NCBI GenBank assembly: GCA_902477765.1
Contig: CABSIM010000047.1
Coordinates: 1-17,771 of the forward strand
From: an uncultured Clostridiaceae bacterium
Lineage (GTDB): Bacteria > Bacillota > Clostridia > Lachnospirales > Lachnospiraceae
Direction: 5' to 3'
Length of the DNA: 17,771 bases
Position 1 is the stretch's first letter. Each line of letters starts with the position of its first letter. Positions 1-7,319 of this stretch are shown here, one piece after another. The notes beneath the pieces were generated by a model, which was given only the letters and a program-made list of their open reading frames with translations, was not told where the DNA came from and did not search any database. Both the position numbers and the translations under genes were made by a program.

Positions 1-130
1 TTTCCCAACAAGCCACTGCCAAAAGATCCGTAAATACACTTAATGTATTTCTGAAAACCAAATCAATGAAAAAACAAAAAATAAGAAAGTATACTATTAT
101 GAAAAAAATTGTAAGAATTTTGTCTTTCAT
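1..130 (-). CDS. Partial small membrane protein, N-terminal end only
   Basis: An open frame starts with ATG at 128-130 and runs without a stop to the left edge, giving 43 residues. It begins MKDKILTIFF and holds one strongly hydrophobic segment at about residues 5-25, so it is a membrane protein or has a signal anchor. A GGGAG box lies 10 bases before the ATG, and a good promoter stands about 60 bases upstream. The codons are very AT-rich, unlike most of the window, which may point to transfer. No family can be named from so short a piece. Chance openness is possible, but ribosome binding site, promoter and hydrophobic start together favour a real gene. Confidence 0.5.
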   Translation of the reverse strand, partial: MKDKILTIFFIIVYFLIFCFFIDLVFRNTLSVFTDLLAVACWE

Positions 131-186
131 AAAGTTCCATCTCCCATCACACCAGATTCCCATTTGTCAGTTTATTTCTTAAAATA

Positions 187-215
187 AGTATAGCAAAAAT
201 ATGAGAACAAATCCA
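187..215 (-). promoter_or_regulatory. SigA-type promoter for the left-edge gene
   Basis: On the minus strand there is TGGATT (210-215), a 17-base spacer and TATACT (187-192) preceded by TGC, an extended -10. Transcription would start near 180, giving a leader of about 50 bases before the ATG at 130. Confidence 0.5.
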
Positions 216-832
216 TATCATTTCAGCCTGCCGGCAGTCTTGTCCCCATCTCCGCAGGAGCACAATATCGGCAGCTGTTTCTAACGCGCCGCTAAAGTTC
301 CGATCACTGTCTGTCCGCTCTTTCCAGTGAGGATATGGTGCATAAGTCCAGCCACGGACAATCTGGCGATAACCGGAACAGACAAAAGTATCTTCTATCC
401 GTTTCCCTTGTGCAGGGTTATGGCAGTGGACAGCTTTGCGCTGCCGTACGCACAGTATAAAAGTACCGTCATCCCATAGAGGGCATTTAAGGATATCACC
501 GATTATGGACGCAGACCGGACAGCTCAGAAGAAAGTGCCTCCGCAAAGCCCTGGATCAAATGCGGGAACTTATCAGAGGCGTCAAGACCCGAAGTGAGAG
601 GCACCGCCTGGCAGAACTTATCAAAAATATTTTTCAAGACTTTTTACTTCATATGCTGCCAGAGGCATCTGGTATTTCGCTTTGAGCATCATAAGGGATG
701 GCAGCACTCCTTACTGTCACCTTCTGTCTGCTGTTCACCAGTAAAATAGACAGGGGTATCGGCGTCGGATGCGGCCTGTCCATTTTGACCGCTGATTTTG
801 CTGGCTGATTTTTCTAATTACATCAGTGTACC
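216..832. other. Stretch without an intact gene, possibly decayed coding DNA
   Basis: No frame here has a start, a ribosome binding site and a credible length. On the plus strand several medium open stretches are broken by stops and switch frame. The last one, about 700-807, reads as a hydrophobic stretch followed by ...LLFTSKIDRGIGVG... and a stop, faintly like the C-terminal helix of an ABC-2 permease. That resemblance is weak and from memory. The base composition is richer in GC than the 200 bases to its left. Remnants of a frameshifted gene are the likeliest explanation, but I cannot name the gene. Confidence 0.35.
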
Positions 833-1417
833 TTACACTTCTTCAACGAAATGGTTTTCGTACATATTCCAATACTTTTTATATACAAAATCGTTATTGC
901 TGTCAAAGTTTAACTGATACATTCTGAATATTACAGGAATATTTTTAGGCTGCCACTGTTCTTCATACGAATAGCAATGTTTCATGCCTGCTTTCTGCAT
1001 GACCATTCCGCTTCTGGGGTTGTTCCTATCGTGAGTTCCTGTGATATAAGGAAGTCCATCTTTTTTTACCTGCTCGACAACGGCTTTTGCTGCTTCCGAA
1101 ACAATTCCCTGATGCCAGAATTCCTTACGCAGTCCATAGCCAAAGTCATGATGCTCTTCCATGTCAACTTTCATATATCCAATGGGAATATTATCGTTTT
1201 TCAGGCAGATGGCATATGCGTATGCCTGAGGCAGCCGGTACTTCGCTGCATACCTTTCATCGTAAAACTTTTTTGTTTCCTCAGGATTTTTCACAGGATA
1301 CCATGGAAGAAATTTATTAACCTGCTCGTCTTTCAATATGAGAAAAAGTGCTTCTAAATCGTCTTCCGTAAATTTTCTTAAAATCAAGCGTTCTGTTTCT
1401 AATGTGGGGGTATTCAT
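833..1417 (-). CDS. GNAT family N-acetyltransferase, RimJ/RimL-like
   Basis: This 194-residue protein would transfer an acetyl group from acetyl-CoA to an amine; its substrate is unknown. It starts MNTPTLETERLILRKF, the typical opening of the Acetyltransf_3 (RimJ/RimL) branch, and carries the acetyl-CoA loop near residues 95-110 (EFWHQGIVSEA). The frame is open 35 codons further upstream, but the family start and an AGGAG box 10 bases before the ATG at 1415-1417 favour the shorter form. It lies downstream of a second acetyltransferase gene in the same direction, with 220 bases between, so co-transcription is uncertain. Its codons are more AT-rich than those of the cotJ or pfl genes, perhaps a later arrival. 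Confidence 0.85.
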   Translation of the reverse strand: MNTPTLETERLILRKFTEDDLEALFLILKDEQVNKFLPWYPVKNPEETKKFYDERYAAKYRLPQAYAYAICLKNDNIPIGYMKVDMEEHHDFGYGLRKEFWHQGIVSEAAKAVVEQVKKDGLPYITGTHDRNNPRSGMVMQKAGMKHCYSYEEQWQPKNIPVIFRMYQLNFDSNNDFVYKKYWNMYENHFVEEV

Positions 1418-1637
1418 AACCGTATTTCTCCTGTATGTCTTAATCAGATTCAGCCAGAACTTCTCCTGATGGTATGCAGGCCGGATCTGGGAATATACGA
1501 AGATTCTCATGCTGCTCATCATATGCCTTTGCTTCCCCGTGATGGGACATCCGGAGTTCCTCTGCCCTGTCTCTGCTTCTGCTCAAAACAGTCTCCCTTC
1601 TCCGGCCCCATCTTCACTCCTGCCTCCGGTCCGTGTC

Positions 1638-2153
1638 TTACTTTGACAAATCCTGATTTCCGATGTTCCCCCGGTCCTTCCGCAGGAAGCATACCATAAT
1701 AAATTCCTCTTCGTTTTCACCTGCAGTGACAAATCCGGCTTTCCTGTACATGTCCGCTGCATAATTGGCTTTCTGTACAGAAAGAGAAGTTTTTTCATAA
1801 CCCTTTTTACTCAGTGTATCCTTCATGCTTTCCAGCAGTGCAGTACCTATTCCCATTCCCCGGTATTCCTTCCGCACGGAAATGGCAATGGACGGTGTCT
1901 CATCATCCACATGTCCGAAATCGTCCATGATCCTCGCCCATACCATTCCCACCACAGTGCCTTCTGCCACAGCAACCAGTCCTGTATCGTCTTTCTGATG
2001 CCCGAAATCTCTGATATACACCTGCAGCAACGGATGTTCAGTGATGGAATGCGGCGGTGCCGGACTTCCATCCGGTACAAAGACTGACAGATACAAAAAT
2101 TCATTCAGGAGCTTATACTCATCTGGTTTTATTTCTCTGATCTGGTATTTCAA
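1638..2153 (-). CDS. GNAT family N-acetyltransferase
   Basis: A 171-residue acetyltransferase of the Acetyltransf_1 type. The acetyl-CoA binding motif is clear near residues 94-106 (VRKEYRGMGIGTALLE), followed by the usual C-terminal part (ANYAADMYRKAGF). The start codon is TTG at 2151-2153: no ATG lies nearby, the protein begins MKYQIREIKPDEYKLL as this family should, and GGAGG sits 6 bases before the TTG. The substrate cannot be told. It lies 205 bases downstream of cotJC in the same direction, so read-through from the sporulation operon is possible. Confidence 0.87.
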   Translation of the reverse strand: MKYQIREIKPDEYKLLNEFLYLSVFVPDGSPAPPHSITEHPLLQVYIRDFGHQKDDTGLVAVAEGTVVGMVWARIMDDFGHVDDETPSIAISVRKEYRGMGIGTALLESMKDTLSKKGYEKTSLSVQKANYAADMYRKAGFVTAGENEEEFIMVCFLRKDRGNIGNQDLSK

Positions 2154-2181
2154 AACAAACCTCCCTTTCTGCCAGAGAAGC

Positions 2182-2201
2182 CGCCGGCCGGTCAGCCGGC
2201 G
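2182..2201 (-). other. GC-rich hairpin between cotJC and the GNAT gene
   Basis: Perfect 7-base stem (2182-2188 with 2195-2201) with a 6-base loop. No T-run follows on either strand, so it is not a standard intrinsic terminator. It could slow read-through from cotJC or protect a 5' end. Confidence 0.35.
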
Positions 2202-2358
2202 ATTCCTTTGGCACCATAGTCTTCTGCAGCCATGTCAGAATCTGCAGCTTCATCTTTCCGGCAGTTCTCCGTTTCCTTTCTGTCCCGGGCTTACCATCTT
2301 TCGCAGCTTTTCCTTACCGGATACCGGCATCTCCTTTTCCGGCATTTCCTCCGCTGCA

Positions 2359-2997
2359 TCATGACCTGCCGCATGAATTTTTATCTGTATTTGTCCTGCA
2401 GCCTGTATCAAAGCTGGGATTGAATGCATAAAAGTTTCTGCTGTCCAGTTTATCCTGAAGATTCCTCAGGGCTTCACCGAATCTCTGGAAATGGATGATT
2501 TCTCTTTTTCTCAGGAACCGGATCGGGTCACAGACATCCGGGTCTTTCACAACACGCAGAATATTGTCATATGTTGTTCTTGCTTTCTGCTCTGCCGCCA
2601 GATCCTCAAAAAGATCTGTAATGGGATCTCCTTTGGACTGGAAGGCACAGGCACTGAACGGTACGCCTCCGGCAGACTGAGGCCAGATTCCTGCCGTATG
2701 ATCAATATAATACGTGCCGAAGCCTTGGGCTTCCAGTTCCTCCGCTGAAAGATTCCTGGTAAGCTGGTGTACAATCGTTGCCACCATCTCCAGATGTGCC
2801 AGTTCCTCGGTGCCGATATCCGTCAGCAGGGCCTTCTGTTCCCCATAGGGCATACTATACCGTTGAGACAGATATCGGAGTGAGGCTCCGATTTCTCCGT
2901 CCGGCCCGCCATACTGACTCATAATATATTTGGCAATCTCCGCGTTGGGTTCCTTGATGTTCACCGGATACTGCAGCCTTTTTTCATAGTTCCACAT
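2359..2997 (-). CDS. cotJC: Spore coat protein CotJC, manganese-catalase-like
   Basis: CotJC belongs to the manganese catalase family and is a protein of the forespore coat, made in the mother cell. The 212-residue protein starts MWNYEKRLQYPVNIKEP. Likely metal ligands are visible: Glu35 (GGPDGEIGASLRYL), Glu65 and His68 (GTEELAHLEM), a later glutamate in AAEQKARTTYDNI and a histidine in REIIHFQRFGE. The start at 2995-2997 has GGAGG 8 bases upstream and lies 1 base after the cotJB stop, so the genes are coupled. An upstream in-frame ATG would overlap cotJB and lacks family support. The last 20 residues (after FNPSFDT) are not conserved in CotJC as I know it. It is the third gene of cotJA-cotJB-cotJC. 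Confidence 0.93.
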   Translation of the reverse strand: MWNYEKRLQYPVNIKEPNAEIAKYIMSQYGGPDGEIGASLRYLSQRYSMPYGEQKALLTDIGTEELAHLEMVATIVHQLTRNLSAEELEAQGFGTYYIDHTAGIWPQSAGGVPFSACAFQSKGDPITDLFEDLAAEQKARTTYDNILRVVKDPDVCDPIRFLRKREIIHFQRFGEALRNLQDKLDSRNFYAFNPSFDTGCRTNTDKNSCGRS

Positions 2998-2998
2998 A

Positions 2999-3484
2999 TC
3001 AGCATCCTCCTTCCCACGGCCATTTTCCGTTGATCCAGGTCCAGGAGTTTCCTGCTGCATCATTGGAGGTCAGAGGACCGAACTGTCTCTGATAGGCGTT
3101 TACGGCATTTGTTCTCATCTCGGAAACTTCCCGGTAATACCGGAGTGCCTCCTCACAGTCCGGATGCGTATCAAGAAACAGAACTGCTTCATTGACGGCA
3201 AAGCTGCTCTCATTGATTCTCCGCATCAGCTGCTCTCTGGTCTGTACCTGACCGCACATGGTCTGCGGACGGCTGCATACATTCTGGGGCTGGCCGCACA
3301 TATTCTGCGGCTGACCGCACATATTCTGCGGCTGACTGCACACATTCTGGGGCTGGCTGCACACATTCTGCGGCTGACCGCATATATTCTGCGGCTGACC
3401 GCACACATTCTGCGGACGGCCGCACGTATTCGGTGCCTGACCGCATATGCAGCAGTTTCTGCTGGAATTCATTCCTGTCATCAT
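2999..3484 (-). CDS. cotJB: Spore coat protein CotJB with N-terminal cysteine heptad repeats
   Basis: The C-terminal 80 residues or so are a typical CotJB domain (LMRRINESSFAVNEAVLFLD, TNAVNAYQRQFGPL, WPWEGGC). CotJB is normally about 85-90 residues and acts with CotJA and CotJC in the spore coat. Here 161 residues are predicted, because about 80 extra N-terminal residues carry ten tandem cysteine heptads of the form C-(G/S)-Q-P-Q-N-(V/M). The ATG at 3482-3484 overlaps the cotJA stop as ATGA and has GAGG 8 bases upstream. A GTG three codons earlier overlaps that box and is less likely. The repeats could form disulfide cross-links or bind metal in the coat; that is inference. Confidence 0.92.
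   Translation of the reverse strand: MMTGMNSSRNCCICGQAPNTCGRPQNVCGQPQNICGQPQNVCSQPQNVCSQPQNMCGQPQNMCGQPQNVCSRPQTMCGQVQTREQLMRRINESSFAVNEAVLFLDTHPDCEEALRYYREVSEMRTNAVNAYQRQFGPLTSNDAAGNSWTWINGKWPWEGGC
3236..3445 (-). repeat. Ten-unit 21-bp tandem repeat inside cotJB
   Basis: Ten head-to-tail units of exactly 21 bases encode ten heptads, each starting with cysteine. The central units are nearly identical in DNA, while the outer ones (first, ninth and tenth) are diverged. The period is a multiple of three, so gain or loss of units keeps the frame. The array may therefore vary in length between strains. Confidence 0.95.
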
Positions 3485-3753
3485 GCCCGGCACCTCGCTC
3501 TCATAAATGGATAATCAAGATCTGAAAAAAGAGTTCCTCTGGAAAATCCCACCGCCAGAGGATACGGCTCCTGCCAGCATTGCATGGGCACATACCCCAT
3601 TCCCACCGGAAAACGGTCCGGATTCCATGACTCCGATGGCTTCACACAGCTGCCTGAGGTTCCTGCATCCGGCTGACCGCATACAGGCCTGCAAAGTCCC
3701 GGCTGCATCACCGGCATTCTGGAATCCGTGCCGGAATTACCGCAACAGTTCAT
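3481..3753 (-). CDS. cotJA: Spore coat associated protein CotJA
   Basis: First gene of the cotJ operon. The 90-residue protein has the CotJA core in its C-terminal half: FPVGMGYVPMQCWQEPY followed by GTLFSDLDYPF. In Bacillus subtilis CotJA is needed to bring CotJC into the coat. The N-terminal 45 residues are rich in Cys, Gly and Pro. The start ATG at 3751-3753 has GGAG 9 bases upstream. The frame is open further, but nothing supports an earlier start. The stop overlaps the cotJB start by ATGA. Confidence 0.92.
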   Translation of the reverse strand: MNCCGNSGTDSRMPVMQPGLCRPVCGQPDAGTSGSCVKPSESWNPDRFPVGMGYVPMQCWQEPYPLAVGFSRGTLFSDLDYPFMRARCRA

Positions 3754-3779
3754 ATCATTATGCTCCTTTCTGTTTTCTA

Positions 3780-3787
3780 ATAGTATG
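3780..3787 (-). promoter_or_regulatory. Candidate sporulation sigma -10 element for cotJ
   Basis: The minus strand reads CATACTAT about 27 bases before the cotJA start codon. This fits the -10 of mother-cell sigma factors (SigE: CATACAAT-like). The -35 is poor, so the call rests on the -10 and on the gene's known SigE control in Bacillus. Confidence 0.4.
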
Positions 3788-3824
3788 GTATGCATAAGAC
3801 AAACAGCTGCATCGAACTTTTTTC

Positions 3825-3861
3825 ATCCGCCGGATTTTTTGCTCCGGAAAATCCGGCGGAT
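3825..3861. repeat. Long perfect inverted repeat between tRNA-Val and cotJA
   Basis: A 14-base perfect stem (3825-3838 with 3848-3861) encloses a 9-base loop. It sits between the tRNA terminator and the cotJ promoter. No T-run follows the stem on either strand. It may be a back-up terminator insulating cotJ from the tRNA, a cruciform or protein-binding site, or a REP-like unit. Confidence 0.6.
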
Positions 3862-3885
3862 ACCGGAAACAGAGCAGATATGGAA

Positions 3886-3930
3886 TACAAAAAACCCTGA
3901 TACCATCGGCCTTCCGACAGCATCAGGGTT
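3886..3930 (-). terminator. Intrinsic terminator of tRNA-Val
   Basis: A 9-base stem (3893-3901 with 3922-3930) begins 7 bases after the tRNA 3' end and is followed on the minus strand by a run of T. A small inner stem (TCGG/CCGA) lies in the loop. Confidence 0.9.
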
Positions 3931-3937
3931 TATTTCG

Positions 3938-4010
3938 TGGAGATAACAGGGCTCGAACCTGCGACAACCTGCGTGTGATGCAGGTGCTCTCCCAGCTGAG
4001 CTATACCTCC
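3938..4010 (-). tRNA. tRNA-Val(CAC)
   Basis: A 73-base cloverleaf can be folded by hand. The acceptor stem GGAGGTA pairs with TATCTCC (one G-T), the D stem is GCTC/GAGC, the anticodon stem is CCTGC/GCAGG with a 7-base loop and anticodon CAC, and the T arm holds TTCGAGC. Anticodon CAC reads the valine codon GTG. The discriminator is A, and the 3' CCA is not encoded (CGA follows). It has its own promoter and terminator. Confidence 0.95.
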
Positions 4011-4017
4011 AAGAAGT

Positions 4018-4045
4018 ATTGTAGCACATTTTTCCAGAAATTCAA
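4018..4045 (-). promoter_or_regulatory. SigA-type promoter of tRNA-Val
   Basis: On the minus strand TTGAAT (4040-4045), 16-base spacer, then TACAAT (4018-4023) preceded by TGC, an extended -10. Transcription would start almost at the first base of the tRNA. Confidence 0.8.
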
Positions 4046-4084
4046 GTATTTTTTTAGTCCTTTGAACCATCGTTTCAAATGCTT

Positions 4085-4111
4085 TGAAAAAAGAAGGAGG
4101 TTCCGTCTTCT
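4085..4111 (-). terminator. Possible terminator downstream of the lipoprotein gene
   Basis: A weak stem (AGAAG at 4092-4096 with CTTCT at 4107-4111, plus an inner GG/CC) is followed on the minus strand by six T. A separate perfect palindrome, TTTCAAA-TGC-TTTGAAA, lies beside it at 4073-4089. It is about 120 bases after the stop codon. Confidence 0.4.
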
Positions 4112-4231
4112 TTCCTGCTTCTTCTGTCCCTTTTCAGAACATCCCTGCCCGGGCCGTCCGGATGGCTGCCGGAAGATCTTCTCTGTTTGTGATGACCTGT
4201 TCCGGCTGCACATTCCAAAGTCCGGCTGCCT

Positions 4232-4873
4232 TTACTCCTGTTTCATGCTGATTTCAATATAAGGTGCATCATCGTAGGGATTGGCCAGAACCACAGAAGC
4301 TGTTTCCGTTTCATAGAAATAGGATTTTTCATATGTTTCTGTGGGTTTTCCCAGAGTTTCTTCCAGGAGGCCTGCATATTTTTCCAGATCATTCTCGGGC
4401 AGATTAATGGTACACTGCTCCAGAAGATTCTTGCCTTCCTGGTACAGGTTGAAGTACGTGGTGGCTGATACTTCCCCGCCGAACAGATTCCATGTATAAT
4501 CGCGGTTGATTATGGTGCCGTCATTATCCATCGGTTCCCCTTCTCCAAGCGCGGACACCACCTCAGAGTCATTCTTTCCCATAAGGCTCAGAATCGTTTC
4601 CAGATCCACAGTTCCGGAAACGGCCGTTTCCGTGCCGGCAGACTCCTTCCCGTCTGTCTTGCTGCTGCCAGACATATCTGCTGTGCTTTCCGATAACTCT
4701 CCTGCTTCCTGTGAATTCTCCTCCGATGCAGCAGATGTTTTATCTCCAGCGGTTTCCTTCACGGTTTCCGATGCTTTTGCCGTGGTATCTCCCGCCGTGG
4801 AAGCCCCCGGATTCGCGCAGGCAGATAACGCGGCAGTACAGATGGTTGCAATCAGTAAAATTTTCAGTTTCAT
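4232..4873 (-). CDS. Predicted lipoprotein of unknown function
   Basis: The 213-residue protein has a lipoprotein signal peptide: MKLKILLIATICTAALSAC with the lipobox LSAC and Cys19, which would be lipid-modified and hold the protein on the outer face of the membrane. Residues 20-85 or so are a Ser/Thr/Glu/Ala-rich linker, and the C-terminal 120 residues look folded (VSALGEGEPMDNDGT, LLEETLGKPTETYEKSYFYETE). I do not recognise this domain. The start at 4871-4873 has AGGAGG 8 bases upstream. The frame is open 71 codons further, but that part is a highly charged translation of a purine-rich tract with no ribosome binding site. It is divergent from gpmI. Confidence 0.87.
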   Translation of the reverse strand: MKLKILLIATICTAALSACANPGASTAGDTTAKASETVKETAGDKTSAASEENSQEAGELSESTADMSGSSKTDGKESAGTETAVSGTVDLETILSLMGKNDSEVVSALGEGEPMDNDGTIINRDYTWNLFGGEVSATTYFNLYQEGKNLLEQCTINLPENDLEKYAGLLEETLGKPTETYEKSYFYETETASVVLANPYDDAPYIEISMKQE

Positions 4874-4975
4874 AAACACTACCTCCTTGTTCTGTCCATC
4901 CAGAGTATCACAGGAAACAGGGGAAAGGAAGGGGTCCATGGAATTCGTAAAGATTTTTAAGGAATGCCTCTCATA

Positions 4976-5030
4976 TTTTTCTCTTTTTCTTTCCTTTTTC
5001 TTTTTCCTCACTCTCTCCTTCCTTTTCCCT
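4976..5030 (+). repeat. 55-base pyrimidine tract between divergent genes
   Basis: Positions 4976-5030 of the plus strand are all C or T except A5010. It lies in the 373-base gap between the divergent lipoprotein and gpmI genes. The rest of that gap holds the gpmI promoter and leader, with no other gene seen. Confidence 0.9.
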
Positions 5031-5152
5031 GCCCCGTACCGTTTCTCTGATTCCGATGAGTTTCTGAAGACTTCTCTGTTTTCCATAAATCAAAAAGAAG
5101 ATTTCGCAGGCAGAAAACGTCAAAAAAATAACGAATAACTTTTCCGAAACGG

Positions 5153-5181
5153 TTGTAAAATATTGTTAAATATAATACAAT
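5153..5181 (+). promoter_or_regulatory. SigA-type promoter of gpmI
   Basis: TTGTAA (5153-5158), 17-base spacer, TACAAT (5176-5181) in AT-rich DNA. The start of transcription near 5188 leaves a leader of about 59 bases. Confidence 0.75.
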
Positions 5182-5246
5182 ATAAGCGTTTCCATGGATT
5201 TGCGCCTGTATCTTTCGTGCAGGCTCACATAAAGGAGAGAAAACCA

Positions 5247-6788
5247 ATGAGCAAAAAACCGATTGTATTAATGATTCTGGACGGTTATGGCCTCAATGAA
5301 AAGCATGAAGGTAATGCGGTTTATGAAGCCAGAAAACCGGTTATGGACAAACTTATGAAAGAGTGCCCCTTTGTCAGAGGCAATGCCAGCGGACTGGCTG
5401 TGGGACTGCCGGACGGACAGATGGGAAATTCAGAAGTCGGACATCTGAACATGGGTGCCGGACGCATTGTATATCAGGAGCTTACCAGAATCACCAAATC
5501 CATTGAAGATGGTGATTTCTTTCAGAACAGCGAATTTCTCGCGGCAGTTGAGAACTGCAGGAAAAAGGACTCTGCCCTTCACCTGTTCGGTCTTGTATCC
5601 GACGGAGGCGTACACAGCCATATTTCCCATATCTATGGGCTTCTGGAACTGGCAAAACGAAACGGGCTGAAAAAAGTATTTGTTCACTGTTTCCTGGACG
5701 GCAGGGACACTCCGCCCTCTTCCGGAAAAGAATTTGTTGCCCGTCTGGAAGAAAAAATGAAAGAACTTGGTGTCGGCAAAGTTGCCTCTGTCATGGGACG
5801 GTACTATGCCATGGACAGAGACAACCGCTGGGACCGTGTCCAGCTGGCTTACAGCACCCTGACCAAAGGAGACGGGCTGAAAAACAGCTCTGCCACCGAT
5901 GCCATTCAGGCATCCTATGATGAGGGAAAAACCGATGAGTTTGTGGTTCCCTGCTCCATAACGGAAAACGGAACTCCCGTGGGCCTTATCAAAGACGGCG
6001 ACTCCGTAATCTTCTTCAATTTCCGTCCGGACCGCGCAAGAGAAATCACCCGTGCCTTCTGTGACGATGACTTCCAGGGCTTTGCCAGAGAAAAAAGACC
6101 GGATCTGGTGTATGTATGCTTTACAGACTATGACGAAACCATTCCCAACAAGCTGGTGGCATTCAAAAAGGAAACCATCACCAACACCTTCGGCGAGTTT
6201 CTGGCAGCCAACGGCAAGACTCAGGCCAGAATTGCGGAAACCGAAAAATATGCCCATGTCACGTTTTTCTTCAACGGGGGAGTTGAAGAACCCAACCCTG
6301 GAGAGGAACGGATTCTGGTGAAATCCCCGAAAGTTCCCACCTATGACATGCAGCCGGAAATGAGTGCACCTCAGGTCTGCGACAAACTGGTGGAAGCCAT
6401 AAAATCCGGGAAATATGACGTCATTATCATCAACTTTGCCAACCCCGACATGGTCGGACACACAGGCGTGGAAGCTGCTGCCGTACGCGCCATTGAAGCC
6501 GTGGACGCATGTGTGGGAAGAGCCGTGGATGCCATCCGGGAAGTGGACGGCGCCATGTTCATCTGTGCAGACCACGGAAATGCCGAACAGCTGGTGGACT
6601 ATGAAACAGGAGAGCCGTTTACGGCACATACCACCAATCAGGTACCGTTTATTCTTGTCAATGCCGGCAGCCAGTACGGCCTGCGGGAGGGCGGCTGCCT
6701 GGCTGACATTGCCCCCACTCTCATTGAGCTGATGGGACTGAAGCAGCCTGCCGAAATGACCGGCAGATCTCTGCTGATAAAAAAGTAA
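5247..6788 (+). CDS. gpmI: 2,3-bisphosphoglycerate-independent phosphoglycerate mutase
   Basis: Interconverts 3-phosphoglycerate and 2-phosphoglycerate in glycolysis, in the cytoplasm, using two Mn ions and a phosphoserine. The 513-residue length matches the family. Visible marks are the metal ligand Asp12 (MILDGYG), the catalytic Ser62 (GQMGNSEVGHLNMGAGR), the substrate loop (HCFLDGRDTPPSSG), FRPDRARE, and the late metal motifs (NFANPDMVGHTG and CADHGNAEQ). The start ATG at 5247-5249 has GGAG 9 bases upstream; the frame is open earlier but without family support. A small membrane-protein gene follows after 42 bases and is probably co-transcribed. Confidence 0.98.
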   Translation: MSKKPIVLMILDGYGLNEKHEGNAVYEARKPVMDKLMKECPFVRGNASGLAVGLPDGQMGNSEVGHLNMGAGRIVYQELTRITKSIEDGDFFQNSEFLAAVENCRKKDSALHLFGLVSDGGVHSHISHIYGLLELAKRNGLKKVFVHCFLDGRDTPPSSGKEFVARLEEKMKELGVGKVASVMGRYYAMDRDNRWDRVQLAYSTLTKGDGLKNSSATDAIQASYDEGKTDEFVVPCSITENGTPVGLIKDGDSVIFFNFRPDRAREITRAFCDDDFQGFAREKRPDLVYVCFTDYDETIPNKLVAFKKETITNTFGEFLAANGKTQARIAETEKYAHVTFFFNGGVEEPNPGEERILVKSPKVPTYDMQPEMSAPQVCDKLVEAIKSGKYDVIIINFANPDMVGHTGVEAAAVRAIEAVDACVGRAVDAIREVDGAMFICADHGNAEQLVDYETGEPFTAHTTNQVPFILVNAGSQYGLREGGCLADIAPTLIELMGLKQPAEMTGRSLLIKK

Positions 6789-6830
6789 TCAGAAAAACCG
6801 CAGCCTGCGGACATCGGAAGGAGGAGTTTT

Positions 6831-7109
6831 ATGGAAACCATGAAACAGTGGAAATGCTGCCCGAAAAGACTGTTTGAGCTGGCAGACGGCTTTATTCAGG
6901 AACTTCATGTGGCTGATCTGGCAGTTCTCAAGTTCTGCCTGATGGCTCTGGGAATTCTGGTGGGAATCTGCCTGCCCAGAAAAACCAAACGAACCTTCTT
7001 TTTTGGTTCCCTTATGGTGTTTCTGATCACCTTCCTCTACCTGGTCACCAGATGGGGAATCTTCATCGGAAAATCGGACCGTGAGATTCCAGAGGCATAT
7101 ACGGAATAA
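6831..7109 (+). CDS. Small two-helix membrane protein of unknown function
   Basis: A 92-residue protein with two predicted membrane helices (about residues 30-48 and 55-73) joined by a short basic turn (PRKTKR), which suggests a hairpin with its loop in the cytoplasm. The N-terminus is amphipathic (RLFELADGFIQEL). From memory it resembles small Lachnospiraceae proteins labelled permease of a phosphate ABC transporter, a label I do not trust as a function. AGGAGG lies 6 bases before the first ATG. It follows gpmI on the same strand, so it is likely the second gene of that transcript. Confidence 0.85.
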   Translation: METMKQWKCCPKRLFELADGFIQELHVADLAVLKFCLMALGILVGICLPRKTKRTFFFGSLMVFLITFLYLVTRWGIFIGKSDREIPEAYTE

Positions 7110-7190
7110 GTTTCATCTCCGGAATTCATGAAATTTTCATCAGACTTCGGCCGTACTGGGGCAGGCTTGCCAGTGACAGTACAGAATAGG

Positions 7191-7219
7191 GAAAGCGGCG
7201 GTGAATCACCGCCGCTTTC
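7191..7219. terminator. Perfect hairpin between convergent genes, likely bidirectional terminator
   Basis: A 13-base perfect GC-rich stem (7191-7203 with 7207-7219) with a 3-base loop lies between the gpmI-side genes (plus) and the minus-strand gene ending at 7320. T-runs are short on both sides, but the position and stem strength fit a shared terminator. The 210-base gap holds nothing else that I see. Confidence 0.7.
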
Positions 7220-7319
7220 TCATATCTTCGCCATTCTTTCCTCCGCATGGAGATGCTTTTCCCTTCCGGATCCCGGAATCCTCCCGGTCCGTCCTTCTGC
7301 AGTCATCCCTCTCCCGGAT

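Noticed and set aside
3236..3445. Regular short repeats resembling a CRISPR array
   Set aside because: The units are head-to-tail 21-mers without spacers and encode a heptad inside cotJB.
4874..5086. N-terminal extension of the lipoprotein by 71 codons
   Set aside because: It would place a signal peptide and lipobox inside the protein and translates a purine tract as a Lys/Arg/Glu run, with no ribosome binding site.
5430..6629. 399-codon minus-strand open frame
   Set aside because: It lies wholly opposite gpmI and shows no recognisable domain.
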